NCBI GenBank assembly: GCA_003131705.1 | Contig: PKUY01000004.1 | Span: forward strand, 1,564 to 14,229 | Length of the DNA stretch: 12,666 nt | From: Acidobacteriota bacterium | GTDB lineage: Bacteria > Acidobacteriota > Terriglobia > Acidiferrales > UBA7541 | Direction: 5' to 3' | Shown here: positions 1-7,100 of the stretch, piece by piece | How the letters are laid out: each line of letters starts with the position of its first letter | Numbering within the stretch: position 1 is the stretch's first letter | Translations under genes and position numbers: made by a program | The notes under the pieces: generated by a model | Told to the model about the DNA's origin: nothing | Database searches by the model: none | The model's input: the letters and a program-made list of their open reading frames with translations, nothing else

Positions 1-1
1 T

Positions 2-292
2 GTTTCCATGACCGCATGCATCGCGTGGCATTTTCATGAGATTCATTCCGTGCTGCAATTTCGCACCGACCGCTTTTCCACGCCGATGGCGCCGGCAGGC
101 GAAATCATCTACGACACGTTGCGCGAACTGGCCGTGATCGAGCCGCAAACCTTCGCGACGGGCGGCGCTTTTCTCGACGAGCTCGCCCATGAACGCGAGA
201 TTTTCAAAATCATAATCACGGCGCGTTCGCAGCGAACGATTCCCACAGCGCTGTGGTCTTCTTCCTATTTTCTGTTCACCGACAGCCTCTAG
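2..292 (+). CDS. Possible C-terminal end of an unrecognised protein (runs in from left edge)
   Basis: An open frame of 96 sense codons enters from the left edge and stops at TAG 290-292. I do not recognise the product. Its codons have a fairly G/C-rich third position, as in the real genes nearby, and the middle of the translation (about codons 35-65) reads like a normal amphipathic stretch containing TLRELAVIEPQTFATGGAF. The last 25 residues look less protein-like. The in-register complementary strand is also open here, but its translation is rich in Arg and His, as expected of an antisense shadow. A Met at base 8 exists, but nothing supports it as a start, so I treat the frame as a truncated 3' end. 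It could also be non-coding spacer upstream of mutY. No other gene is visible in bases 1-341. Confidence 0.35.
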   Translation, partial: VSMTACIAWHFHEIHSVLQFRTDRFSTPMAPAGEIIYDTLRELAVIEPQTFATGGAFLDELAHEREIFKIIITARSQRTIPTALWSSSYFLFTDSL

Positions 293-312
293 CGGAACTT
301 TCCGGCGGCTCA

Positions 313-321
313 TGCGAGAAT
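313..321 (+). promoter_or_regulatory. Candidate extended -10 promoter for mutY
   Basis: TG at 313-314, one base, then GAGAAT at 316-321 looks like an extended -10 element. Transcription would begin near 328, about 14 bases before the mutY ATG at 342. No -35 hexamer lies at the expected distance and there is no Shine-Dalgarno site, so the mRNA would have a very short leader. Bases 317-332 (AGAATAGCGCGCGTCC) nearly repeat at 5386-5400. Called by eye from resemblance to the other elements in this window. Confidence 0.3.
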
Positions 322-341
322 AGCGCGCGTCCGCAAATCGC

Positions 342-1427
342 ATGGGAATCCAATTCAAACCGCGCTCTCTCGCATCCTTTCAGCGACGCCTGCTTGGCTG
401 GTTCCGCAAACACAGCCGCGATCTTCCATGGCGTGCGAGCCGCGATCCGTATCGCGTGTGGGTCGCTGAAATCATGCTGCAACAAACACGCATCGCGGCC
501 GTGATGCCCTACTACGAGCGCTTCCTGCAACATTTCCCTGACGTCCGATCGCTCGCCGACGCGCGCGAGGAAAAGGTCTTGCAACTTTGGTCCGGGCTCG
601 GGTATTACAGCCGCGCGCGAAATCTGCATCGGGCCACCAAGGAAGTTGTCGCGCGGCACGGCGGAGACTTTCCGGGGACGCTGGAAGAGACGCTCGCGCT
701 TCCGGGCATCGGAAGTTACACGGCGGCTGCCGTGCTGAGCATCGCTAAAGATGTGCCCCTGAGTGTGCTTGACGGCAATGTTGCGCGCGTGCTTGCCAGG
801 CTATGCGCGATTCGCGGCGATTTGCGCGCCCCGCGACGGTGGCGACAGCTTCAGAAAATCGCCGAGAAACTGCTCGCGCAAAAGGCCCCCGGCGACTGGA
901 ACCAGGCGTTGATGGAGCTGGGTGAAACAATTTGCACGCCGCAGACTCCGCGCTGCGAAGTATGCCCTGTCTCACGGTGGTGCCGCGCCTATTCGCTCGG
1001 GCTGACGCGCGAAATCCCCGCGCCGCGCAAAAGACGGGCGCCGGTGAAGATTCGCGTCGCCGCCGCAATTCTGCGCGATCCGCAGGGACGCACGATTCTG
1101 GTGCGAGATCCCGGCGCGCATGACGATGTGCTGTTTTCGCGCATGTGGCAGTTCCCTGCGGTTGAAGTCGCGCGCGATCCAGCAGCGGAGCTGGCGGCAC
1201 ATCTCGAGAAAATTCTAAACATCAATGCTGGCGGGCTCGAACTCAAGGCGCTTCCGGCCGCGCGCCACGGCGTCACGTTCCGCAACATCACACTTCTGCC
1301 ATTTGTTGCGCAGGTTTCACGATTACCGAGGCGTCCACGGACGCGCGTATTGTCAATCAGGGACCTGAGCGATCTTCCCGTTTCGAGCGCGACAAAGAAA
1401 ATTGCGGCCGCGCTTTCGCAGCCTTGA
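342..1427 (+). CDS. mutY: A/G-specific adenine glycosylase MutY
   Basis: MutY removes adenine mispaired with 8-oxoguanine or guanine, starting base-excision repair that prevents G:C to T:A changes. The 361 residues match the usual length of about 350. Visible landmarks are the catalytic Glu43 in WVAEIMLQQTR, the helix-hairpin-helix LPGIGSYTA (120-128), the catalytic Asp144 in VLDGNVARV, and the iron-sulfur cluster ligands Cys198, Cys205, Cys208 and Cys214 in the classic C-x6-C-x2-C-x5-C spacing. Residues about 235-355 form the NUDIX-like 8-oxoG recognition domain, including MWQFPAVEV. These features separate MutY from endonuclease III, which lacks the C-terminal domain. The ATG at 342 places the N-terminus just ahead of the conserved WFRKHSRDLPWR block. 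It has no ribosome binding site but lies 20 bases after a candidate -10 element. The gene appears complete and separately transcribed from the transglutaminase gene 90 bases downstream. Confidence 0.96.
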   Translation: MGIQFKPRSLASFQRRLLGWFRKHSRDLPWRASRDPYRVWVAEIMLQQTRIAAVMPYYERFLQHFPDVRSLADAREEKVLQLWSGLGYYSRARNLHRATKEVVARHGGDFPGTLEETLALPGIGSYTAAAVLSIAKDVPLSVLDGNVARVLARLCAIRGDLRAPRRWRQLQKIAEKLLAQKAPGDWNQALMELGETICTPQTPRCEVCPVSRWCRAYSLGLTREIPAPRKRRAPVKIRVAAAILRDPQGRTILVRDPGAHDDVLFSRMWQFPAVEVARDPAAELAAHLEKILNINAGGLELKALPAARHGVTFRNITLLPFVAQVSRLPRRPRTRVLSIRDLSDLPVSSATKKIAAALSQP

Positions 1428-1496
1428 GGCGAGGGCGCAATTGTTAGCCGTTTCGCGTCGCGCGTGCGTGGGCCGCGTCCGAGCACGTTCGCGGAG

Positions 1497-1505
1497 TGCT
1501 AGCAT
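1497..1505 (+). promoter_or_regulatory. Candidate extended -10 promoter for the transglutaminase gene
   Basis: TGCTAGCAT at 1497-1505 reads as TG-n-TAGCAT, an extended -10 box. The ATG at 1518 follows after only 12 bases, so transcription starting about 7 bases downstream of the box would give an almost leaderless message. No Shine-Dalgarno sequence precedes the ATG, which fits. No -35 match is visible. The same element type occurs in front of yacG and the last gene. Confidence 0.35.
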
Positions 1506-1517
1506 CGTAAGATCATT

Positions 1518-3776
1518 ATGGCTTCCGCCGCGCGACCGATTCCTCCGCCTCTGCCTGCGGTGCAACGCTATTTCGAAGTGTCGCTTTACCTGCTCGTCGC
1601 GACGGGCGTGCTGGCGATCGTCTCAACCGGAAAGCTCGATCTATTTTCGACGCTGATTCCGCCGATTGCGCTGGCGTACAAGGGGTGGCGCATCCACCGG
1701 GGACGCGGCCCGGAACTCTCCCCTCGCGTGGCTACATGGCTGGTGCTCGCCTATTTTCTTTTCTTTCCGCTGGATTTGTGGGTGTTGTCGCGCGGGCTTT
1801 CCGATGGGGCGCCCAATCCGCCGCTGTATGCGGCGCTGCTTTCGGCAATTCATTTAATGATTTTCGCGACGCTGATCCGCCTATATTCGGCGCGCTCCAA
1901 TCACGATTACGCTTTTCTGGCGGTGCTCGCGGTCGCGTCCATGCTGGCTTCCGCGATCCTGACGGTTGAGACGGGCTTTCTTGTGGCGCTCGCGATTTTC
2001 TTGGTTTTGTCGGTTTCGACGTTCGTCGCACTGGAAATGCGGCGCAGCGCCGCGGGGGCGGTTGCGCCGCCCATGGAAGCACACTCGCCGATGGCGCAAC
2101 AACTGATTCGCGCGCTGGGCATCACGTCAATTCTTGTTGCCGCAAGCGTGCTTGCCGCGGGCGTCGTCATCTTTTTTCTGATTCCGCGCTTCACCACGGG
2201 CTATCTGAGCGCGCTGAATCTGCAGCCCAGCTTGATGACTGGCTTCAGCGACAACGTCACGCTCGGCGAAATCGGCGAGATCAAGAAAAATACCGCAGTG
2301 GTGTTGCGCATCCGAGTGGACGGCAATCCGGCACAGGCGCAGGACGTTCACTGGCGCGGCATCGTGCTCACGAATTTCGACGGCACGCGTTGGTTTACGC
2401 CGGCGCAGGACAACATCGTGCTCATGCCAAGCTACGAGGGGAACTACTGGTTGGGAGCGTCTGGCCTGCCGCGCGGCAATTTTTATCAACTGCACTACAC
2501 CGTCCTGATGGAGCCCATCGCGACGGACGCGATCTTTCTCGCGCCGCGCACGCAAATCGTCAGCGGGAAGTTCGGCGAGGAAGTCAGCCGCCTGAACGCG
2601 CCGCCGCGGCGCGGCTATCTGCTTCTCGATAAAACCGGCTCGCTGTTCAATTCGGTCCACAACAACACAAAAATTCGATATGAAGGCACGGCGCATCTCC
2701 CGATGATTCCGCCGGCCGAGCTGCGCAAAGCTTCTTCCGAGTATCCCGATGCAATTCGAGATACGTATTTGCAATTACCTGCGCTCGATCCGCGCATCCC
2801 GGCGCTCGCCGATAAAATCACGGCGGGCGCGCAAAACGAATACGACAAGGCCGCAAATATCGAGGCTTACCTGATCGCGCACTACGCCTACACGCTCGAT
2901 CTTTCGGGGCCGCGCGCCCAGGATCCACTTGCCAATTTTCTTTTCGTCCGGCGCTCCGGCCACTGCGAGTACTTTGCGTCGGCCATGGTGGTCATGCTCC
3001 GCGCGGAGGGAATTCCGGCGCGTTACATCACTGGATTTCTGCCGGGTGAATACAACGATGTGGGAGGCGACTACATCGTGCGCGAAAGCGACGCGCACGC
3101 ATGGGTCGAAGCCTATTTCCCCGGCTATGGCTGGATGACTTTTGATCCCACGCCACCCGGAAACGATCTTCACGACGGGCTGTTCAAGCGGATCGCACTT
3201 TACTGGGACTGGTTTCAGTTCACGTGGGCGGAGTGGGTGGTCAACTACGATTTCTCGCATCAATTGACGCTGGGACAGAATCTACAGAAATCGTCACGCA
3301 GTTGGAGCGAGCGAGCGCGGGATATCTATCGTCAAAAAAAGGAAGCCGCGATGCGTTATCTCCTCGGCCTCGACCGCAGGATTGAGGCTTCCTCCCTTTC
3401 GCTTCCGAGCGTGCTGGTATTCCTCGTATTGCTGCTGCTCTTTTTGCGCGGGCGCACGATGATTCGCTACGGAATTGCGCGGTGGCGTTTGCGCGCGCGC
3501 CGCGGCGGAAACCTAACGGCGTCGCTTGCTGCGCTCGAGTACACCGAAATGCTCCGCTTGCTCGAACAGCGCGGCTGGAAGAAATCGCCATCGCAAACGC
3601 CGCTCGAATTCATGTCGACGATCCCGGTAGCCGATTTGTCCGCGCCCATTTCGCAATTGACCGAGCTCTACCAATCCGCTCGCTTCGGCAATCATCCCGC
3701 GCCGATTGAGCAGATGTCATCGCTGTTGCGGTCGATTCGCGATTCGTTGCGCTCGCGCAAGTCGTCGCCCCGATGA
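1518..3776 (+). CDS. TgpA-type membrane transglutaminase-like protein (DUF3488-transglutaminase)
   Basis: This 752-residue protein has the TgpA layout. A cluster of hydrophobic helices fills about residues 17-225 (DUF3488 region), followed by an extracytoplasmic part, a transglutaminase core at about 440-548, one more membrane helix at 629-645, and a charged cytoplasmic tail to 752 resembling DUF4129. The papain-like triad is complete: Cys483 in SGHCEYFASAM, His527 in DAHAWVEAYF and Asp543 in MTFDPTP. The active site should therefore face outside the membrane. Pseudomonas TgpA is essential, but the substrate of the family is unsettled; protein crosslinking, amide hydrolysis or cell-wall protein processing are possible. 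In many bacteria such genes follow a MoxR ATPase and a DUF58 gene. Here mutY lies upstream and rimO downstream, so those partners are absent from this neighbourhood. The start is ATG 1518, with a near-leaderless promoter candidate. Confidence 0.9.
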   Translation: MASAARPIPPPLPAVQRYFEVSLYLLVATGVLAIVSTGKLDLFSTLIPPIALAYKGWRIHRGRGPELSPRVATWLVLAYFLFFPLDLWVLSRGLSDGAPNPPLYAALLSAIHLMIFATLIRLYSARSNHDYAFLAVLAVASMLASAILTVETGFLVALAIFLVLSVSTFVALEMRRSAAGAVAPPMEAHSPMAQQLIRALGITSILVAASVLAAGVVIFFLIPRFTTGYLSALNLQPSLMTGFSDNVTLGEIGEIKKNTAVVLRIRVDGNPAQAQDVHWRGIVLTNFDGTRWFTPAQDNIVLMPSYEGNYWLGASGLPRGNFYQLHYTVLMEPIATDAIFLAPRTQIVSGKFGEEVSRLNAPPRRGYLLLDKTGSLFNSVHNNTKIRYEGTAHLPMIPPAELRKASSEYPDAIRDTYLQLPALDPRIPALADKITAGAQNEYDKAANIEAYLIAHYAYTLDLSGPRAQDPLANFLFVRRSGHCEYFASAMVVMLRAEGIPARYITGFLPGEYNDVGGDYIVRESDAHAWVEAYFPGYGWMTFDPTPPGNDLHDGLFKRIALYWDWFQFTWAEWVVNYDFSHQLTLGQNLQKSSRSWSERARDIYRQKKEAAMRYLLGLDRRIEASSLSLPSVLVFLVLLLLFLRGRTMIRYGIARWRLRARRGGNLTASLAALEYTEMLRLLEQRGWKKSPSQTPLEFMSTIPVADLSAPISQLTELYQSARFGNHPAPIEQMSSLLRSIRDSLRSRKSSPR

Positions 3777-3899
3777 ACCGCGCAACCAGACGTGACCCAC
3801 TCGCAGGCCTTACCCTAAAAGCCAAGGGCTAAAGCTTTGCGCCAGATGGGCGCTGCTCAACGGTTCGGCGGCGTTCGTCGCGGGCTGGCATCGCATACA

Positions 3900-3908
3900 T
3901 GATAGAAT
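3900..3908 (+). promoter_or_regulatory. Candidate extended -10 promoter for rimO
   Basis: TGATAGAAT at 3900-3908 reads as TG-n-TAGAAT. Transcription would start near 3914-3916. That is downstream of the in-frame GTG at 3912 but about 30 bases upstream of the ATG at 3945, so this element supports the ATG as the true rimO start. No convincing -35 box is seen at 17 bases. This is the best match to the -10 consensus in the window. Confidence 0.4.
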
Positions 3909-3944
3909 TGAGTGTTTGCAATCAGGACTGAGAGAACCGCTGAG

Positions 3945-5387
3945 ATGCCGAAGGTCGGATTCGTAAGCCTGGGATGCCCGAAGAACCTGGTGGACAGCGA
4001 GGTAATGATGGGTATCCTCGTGCGCGCGGGATACGAGCTTACGCCGCGCGCCGCTGACGCGGACGTCCTCGTCGTCAATACCTGCAGCTTCATCGCGCCC
4101 GCGCAGCAGGAGTCGGTGCAATCGATTCTGGAAATGGCCGAGTACAAGAAATTTGGCCGCGCGCAAAAGCTGATCGTCGCAGGCTGCATGGTCGAGCGCT
4201 ATCGCAACGAAATTCGCGAGCAGATTCCTGAAGTTGATGCGGTGATCGGCACGGGAGAAGTCGAAAAGATCCTCGAAGTGTGCGAAGGCGAGATCCGCGC
4301 AGACGCGGACGCGCACGATCCCGAGTCGCCGACGTATCTCTACCACGATCTGACGCCGCGCATTTTGACGACGCCGAGCCACCGCGCCTACATCAAAATC
4401 AACGAAGGCTGCGACCATCCCTGCACGTTCTGCGTGATTCCACAGCTGCGTGGGAAATTTCGCAGCCGGCGATTCGAATCCGTGGTGCACGAGGCCGAAA
4501 ATCTTGCGGCGGCAGGTGTGCGCGAAATTTCCCTGATCGGCCAGGACACAACGTACTACGGCGAAGATCTGGGCATCCGGGACGGTCTTCCTCTGCTGCT
4601 GGAACGCCTCGCGCAGGTGGAAGACCTCCATTGGGTACGCTTCCTCTATTGCTATCCGAACCGGATCACTAACAAACTTCTGGACACGATTGCGGCGCAC
4701 CCGCGGCTGGTGAAATATCTCGACATTCCGCTGCAGCATGCGAGCCGCAGCGTGCTGGCGCGGATGAAGCGCGGCGGGAGCGCCGACGCGTTTTTGAAAA
4801 TATTGGAGAAAATCCGCAAGACGATTCCGGGCGTTTCGATTCGGACTTCGTTCATCGCTGGCTTTCCCGGCGAAACGGAAGATGATTTTCGCGTGCTGTG
4901 CGATTTTGTAGGCGCCGCCGAGTTTGATTGGATGGGCGTTTTTGCGTTCTCGGACGAGGACACGGCTAAGAGTTTCCCGCTCGGAAATAAAGTCGATGCA
5001 AGGACGATCGAACGCCGCCGCAAAGAGCTGATGGCCATTCAGAAGAAACTCTCGGCGCGCAAATTGAAGCAGCGCGTGGGGCAGCGGCTGCAAGCAATGC
5101 TGGAAGGCCCGTCGAAGGACACCGACCTGGTGTGGGAGGCTCGGCTGGAAGGCATGGCGCCAGAAATTGACGGCAAAGTTTACATCACGGATTTCGAAGG
5201 CGTGAACGACGCAGAACAACTTCCGGCGCCCGGCACGCTCGCCACCATCGAAGTTACCGGAACGAAGGATTACGATCTCATCGGCCGCGTGGTCGATTTC
5301 GAAGCGCGACCGAGCAGTGTCTTGCCGAATGTGGCGCACCCTCCACTTGCGAATAACAATCTTTTCCCAATCCTCAGCTCCCGTTAG
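3945..5387 (+). CDS. rimO: Ribosomal protein S12 methylthiotransferase RimO
   Basis: RimO is a radical-SAM enzyme that adds a methylthio group to a conserved aspartate of ribosomal protein S12 in the cytoplasm. From ATG 3945 the product has 480 residues. The N-terminal methylthiotransferase domain opens with MPKVGFVSLGCPKNLVDSE and carries cluster ligands Cys11, Cys47 and Cys81. The radical-SAM CxxxCxxC motif is Cys156, Cys160 and Cys163 in NEGCDHPCTFC. The block GVREISLIGQDTTYYGEDLG (191-210) is typical of RimO and argues against the tRNA enzyme MiaB. A TRAM domain covers about 375-455, followed by a poorly conserved 25-residue tail. An in-frame GTG at 3912 would add 11 residues but lies before the likely transcript start, and family members begin at MPKV. 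No strong ribosome binding site is seen. Its stop codon overlaps a candidate -10 box for the next gene. Confidence 0.96.
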   Translation: MPKVGFVSLGCPKNLVDSEVMMGILVRAGYELTPRAADADVLVVNTCSFIAPAQQESVQSILEMAEYKKFGRAQKLIVAGCMVERYRNEIREQIPEVDAVIGTGEVEKILEVCEGEIRADADAHDPESPTYLYHDLTPRILTTPSHRAYIKINEGCDHPCTFCVIPQLRGKFRSRRFESVVHEAENLAAAGVREISLIGQDTTYYGEDLGIRDGLPLLLERLAQVEDLHWVRFLYCYPNRITNKLLDTIAAHPRLVKYLDIPLQHASRSVLARMKRGGSADAFLKILEKIRKTIPGVSIRTSFIAGFPGETEDDFRVLCDFVGAAEFDWMGVFAFSDEDTAKSFPLGNKVDARTIERRRKELMAIQKKLSARKLKQRVGQRLQAMLEGPSKDTDLVWEARLEGMAPEIDGKVYITDFEGVNDAEQLPAPGTLATIEVTGTKDYDLIGRVVDFEARPSSVLPNVAHPPLANNNLFPILSSR

Positions 5388-5390
5388 AAT
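5385..5390 (+). promoter_or_regulatory. Candidate -10 box for the monooxygenase gene
   Basis: TAGAAT at 5385-5390 incorporates the rimO stop codon TAG. The run AGAATAGCCGCGTCC at 5386-5400 matches the region before mutY (317-332) apart from a one-base length difference, which hints at a shared promoter element. There is no TG extension and no clear -35 box. If real, the transcript would have a leader of about 130 bases before the ATG at 5529. Confidence 0.3.
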
Positions 5391-5456
5391 AGCCGCGTCC
5401 ATCGCGACGCCTGGCCCGCTGTAGAAAACGCCAATTCAACCCGCCGCGAAACCGAT

Positions 5457-5502
5457 TCCGCGCGCAGGTAGCACGTTCCAGCATGATCAGGGACCGCGCG
5501 GA
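5457..5502 (+). other. Inverted repeat in the leader of the monooxygenase gene
   Basis: TCCGCGCG at 5457-5464 and CGCGCGGA at 5495-5502 are perfect complements, giving an eight-base-pair stem around a 30-base loop. The structure ends 13 bases before the AAGGAG ribosome binding site. It might act as a leader hairpin or operator, but G+C-rich DNA produces such pairs by chance. There is no T-run, so it is not a terminator. Confidence 0.25.
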
Positions 5503-5515
5503 TGTGAAAGACGCG

Positions 5516-5521
5516 AAGGAG
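5516..5521 (+). promoter_or_regulatory. Strong ribosome binding site for the monooxygenase gene
   Basis: AAGGAG at 5516-5521 stands seven bases before ATG 5529, close to ideal. It fixes the start of the downstream gene. It is notable because most other genes in the window have weak or no Shine-Dalgarno sites. Confidence 0.75.
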
Positions 5522-5528
5522 TGAGCCT

Positions 5529-6803
5529 ATGAGTGCAAGCGCCCGTCAGCGATTGGTTCCGGTGCCCGAGCCGGCCTTGACGCCGGACGAAATGATCGCG
5601 CGAGCAACGGCGCTGCAACCTCGGCTGCGCGATGAGCAGGCCGAGACCGAGCGCCGTGGAGTCCACTCGGAAGCCCTGCATCAGGAATTTCGCAGAGCCG
5701 GATTTTATCGCTGCATCCAGCCGCGACGTTTCGGCGGCTACGAATTCGATCTGAAAACTTTTTATCGTCTGGCGATCGAGCTCGCGCGCGGTGACCCGTC
5801 GGCGGCGTGGTGCTTGATTCTGGGCGCTGGACACTCATTGATGCTCGGCTCCTATTTCGACGAGCAAGCGCAGGCGGACGGATTCGGACCGGACGGCGAG
5901 TTCAGCGCTCCGTCCGTCGCTGCGCCAACGGGCACGGCAACGCCCGTTGCGGGCGGCTGGGAAATCAAAGGCACGTGGGCGTACGCATCGGGCGCGCCGT
6001 ATGCGACGCACTTTCTGCCGTCGATATTGATTCCGGGCGAAGATCCCGAGCGTCCCCGGCTCGGCCTCGCGCTGATTCCGCGTTCGCAATGGAAAATGCT
6101 GAATGACTGGGGCGCGATTCTGGGAATGCGCGGCAGCGGGTCGAATTCGATAGAGGTGGAGCACGCAATCGTGCCTGCAAACCACGTGATCCCGTTGGAT
6201 ATGTGGGAAATTGATGTGTCTCGCGGAACGCCCGGCTCGCGGCTTCATGGAAATCCGATGTACGCGGGGCGATGCCTTTCGTTTTTTCACGCCGAACTCG
6301 TATCGCTGATGGTGGGACTAGGTTACGGCGCGATCGACGAGTACGAAAAGATCCTGCGCTCAAAAACTACCCTCTTTCCGCCGATTACGCCGCGCTATAT
6401 GCATCACGATTATCAGCGGCCGCTGGGACTTGCTCTCGGAATGATCAACGCAGCAAAGCGGCTGGCGTTGAATGCGGGCGACGTGTACATGGAATATTGC
6501 CGTCGAGGTGCGGAGGGCGGCGCGCCGTTCTCGATCGAGGACGATCTCACTCTTTTCGCGAGCCTCGAGCATGGCGGGCGACTCGTATGGGAAGCGGTCG
6601 AGATGTTGTTCCGTACGTGCAGCTCAAGTGGCGCGAAGGACGGCCAACGCATACAGCGCTATTACCGCGATATATCGATGTATCGCGGGCACATTTCATC
6701 GCAATACGAAACAGTGGCGCAACGGCTTGCGCTCGTGCATCTGGGGTTGACCAAAGGCGCGGGAATGCAGGGACGAGCGGAAAAGAATGGGCCGCCGCGG
6801 TGA
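5529..6803 (+). CDS. Group D flavin-dependent monooxygenase (acyl-CoA dehydrogenase fold, HsaA/HpaB-C2/DszC-like)
   Basis: The 424-residue product resembles acyl-CoA dehydrogenase-fold flavoproteins that hydroxylate aromatic or heteroatom substrates using reduced flavin supplied by a separate reductase. Seen in the sequence: the N-terminal block YRCIQPRRFGGYEFDL (60-75) followed by LARGDPSAAW, the middle beta-domain motifs IKGTWAYASGAPYATH (146-161) and GMRGSGSNSIEVE (199-211), and the C-terminal helical part with RYYRDISMYRGH (377-388), where the RD...H pattern recalls the flavin-proximal motif of HsaA and DszC. The catalytic glutamate context of true acyl-CoA dehydrogenases is not evident, so a monooxygenase is the better reading. 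The substrate cannot be told from the sequence, and no flavin reductase gene is in the window. It stands alone between rimO and yacG with a strong AAGGAG site and a 141-base leader region, so it is probably regulated separately. A plain acyl-CoA dehydrogenase-like enzyme remains possible. Confidence 0.82.
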   Translation: MSASARQRLVPVPEPALTPDEMIARATALQPRLRDEQAETERRGVHSEALHQEFRRAGFYRCIQPRRFGGYEFDLKTFYRLAIELARGDPSAAWCLILGAGHSLMLGSYFDEQAQADGFGPDGEFSAPSVAAPTGTATPVAGGWEIKGTWAYASGAPYATHFLPSILIPGEDPERPRLGLALIPRSQWKMLNDWGAILGMRGSGSNSIEVEHAIVPANHVIPLDMWEIDVSRGTPGSRLHGNPMYAGRCLSFFHAELVSLMVGLGYGAIDEYEKILRSKTTLFPPITPRYMHHDYQRPLGLALGMINAAKRLALNAGDVYMEYCRRGAEGGAPFSIEDDLTLFASLEHGGRLVWEAVEMLFRTCSSSGAKDGQRIQRYYRDISMYRGHISSQYETVAQRLALVHLGLTKGAGMQGRAEKNGPPR

Positions 6804-6863
6804 GGTGGCAGGCGATTGTCGGGCGGCTGGTTGAGTGCGTGGTCAGCGCGGGAAAACCATTCG

Positions 6864-6872
6864 TGCTAGTCT
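6864..6872 (+). promoter_or_regulatory. Candidate extended -10 promoter for yacG-pgpA
   Basis: TGCTAGTCT at 6864-6872 resembles TG-n-TAGnnT and shares TGCTAG with the element at 1497-1505. The yacG ATG at 6888 follows after 15 bases with no Shine-Dalgarno sequence. The -10 match is weaker than the others. It would drive yacG and the tightly linked pgpA. Confidence 0.27.
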
Positions 6873-6887
6873 AGGTTCGGACTCGTT

Positions 6888-7094
6888 ATGAATCGGCGCT
6901 GCCCGATCTGCCGGAAGCCTACCGACTCAGAGACGCACGCGGACTTTCCATTTTGCAGCGAGCGCTGCCGCCTGCTTGATCTGGGCAACTGGGCGAGCGA
7001 GAAATATGTGATCAGCGAACCGGCGTATGACGAATCGATGTTCGAAGGTCTCGATCCGGAAGCGGCATCTTCAGAGACGGACGACCAGGAATAA
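6888..7094 (+). CDS. yacG: DNA gyrase inhibitor YacG (zinc-binding)
   Basis: YacG is a small zinc protein that in E. coli binds the GyrB subunit and inhibits DNA gyrase. The 68 residues match the normal family size. The zinc ligands are Cys5 and Cys8 in RRCPICRK and Cys23 and Cys27 in PFCSERCR. They are followed by the family signature RLLDLGNWASEKYVI (28-42) and an acidic tail rich in Glu and Asp, which is also usual. The gene lies six bases upstream of pgpA and is probably co-transcribed and translationally coupled with it. ATG 6888 is the only start that leaves the zinc knuckle at the N-terminus. No ribosome binding site is seen. Confidence 0.92.
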   Translation: MNRRCPICRKPTDSETHADFPFCSERCRLLDLGNWASEKYVISEPAYDESMFEGLDPEAASSETDDQE

Positions 7095-7100
7095 CCAGGA

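Noticed and set aside
2127..2774. A 215-codon minus-strand frame inside the transglutaminase gene
   Set aside because: Arg/Gln/His-rich antisense shadow of a clear family member on the + strand.
3813..3838. Possible terminator after the transglutaminase gene
   Set aside because: Only 4-5 bp competing stems (CCCT/AGGG, AAAGC/GCTTT) and no T-run.
3912..3944. GTG 3912 as the rimO start
   Set aside because: It lies at or before the likely transcript start under the -10 box at 3903-3908, and family members begin at the MPKVGFVSLGCPKN block encoded from 3945.
3810..5402. A 530-codon open frame on the minus strand across rimO
   Set aside because: It is the in-register antisense of rimO. It stays open because rimO avoids TTA, CTA and TCA codons, and its translation shows no motifs.
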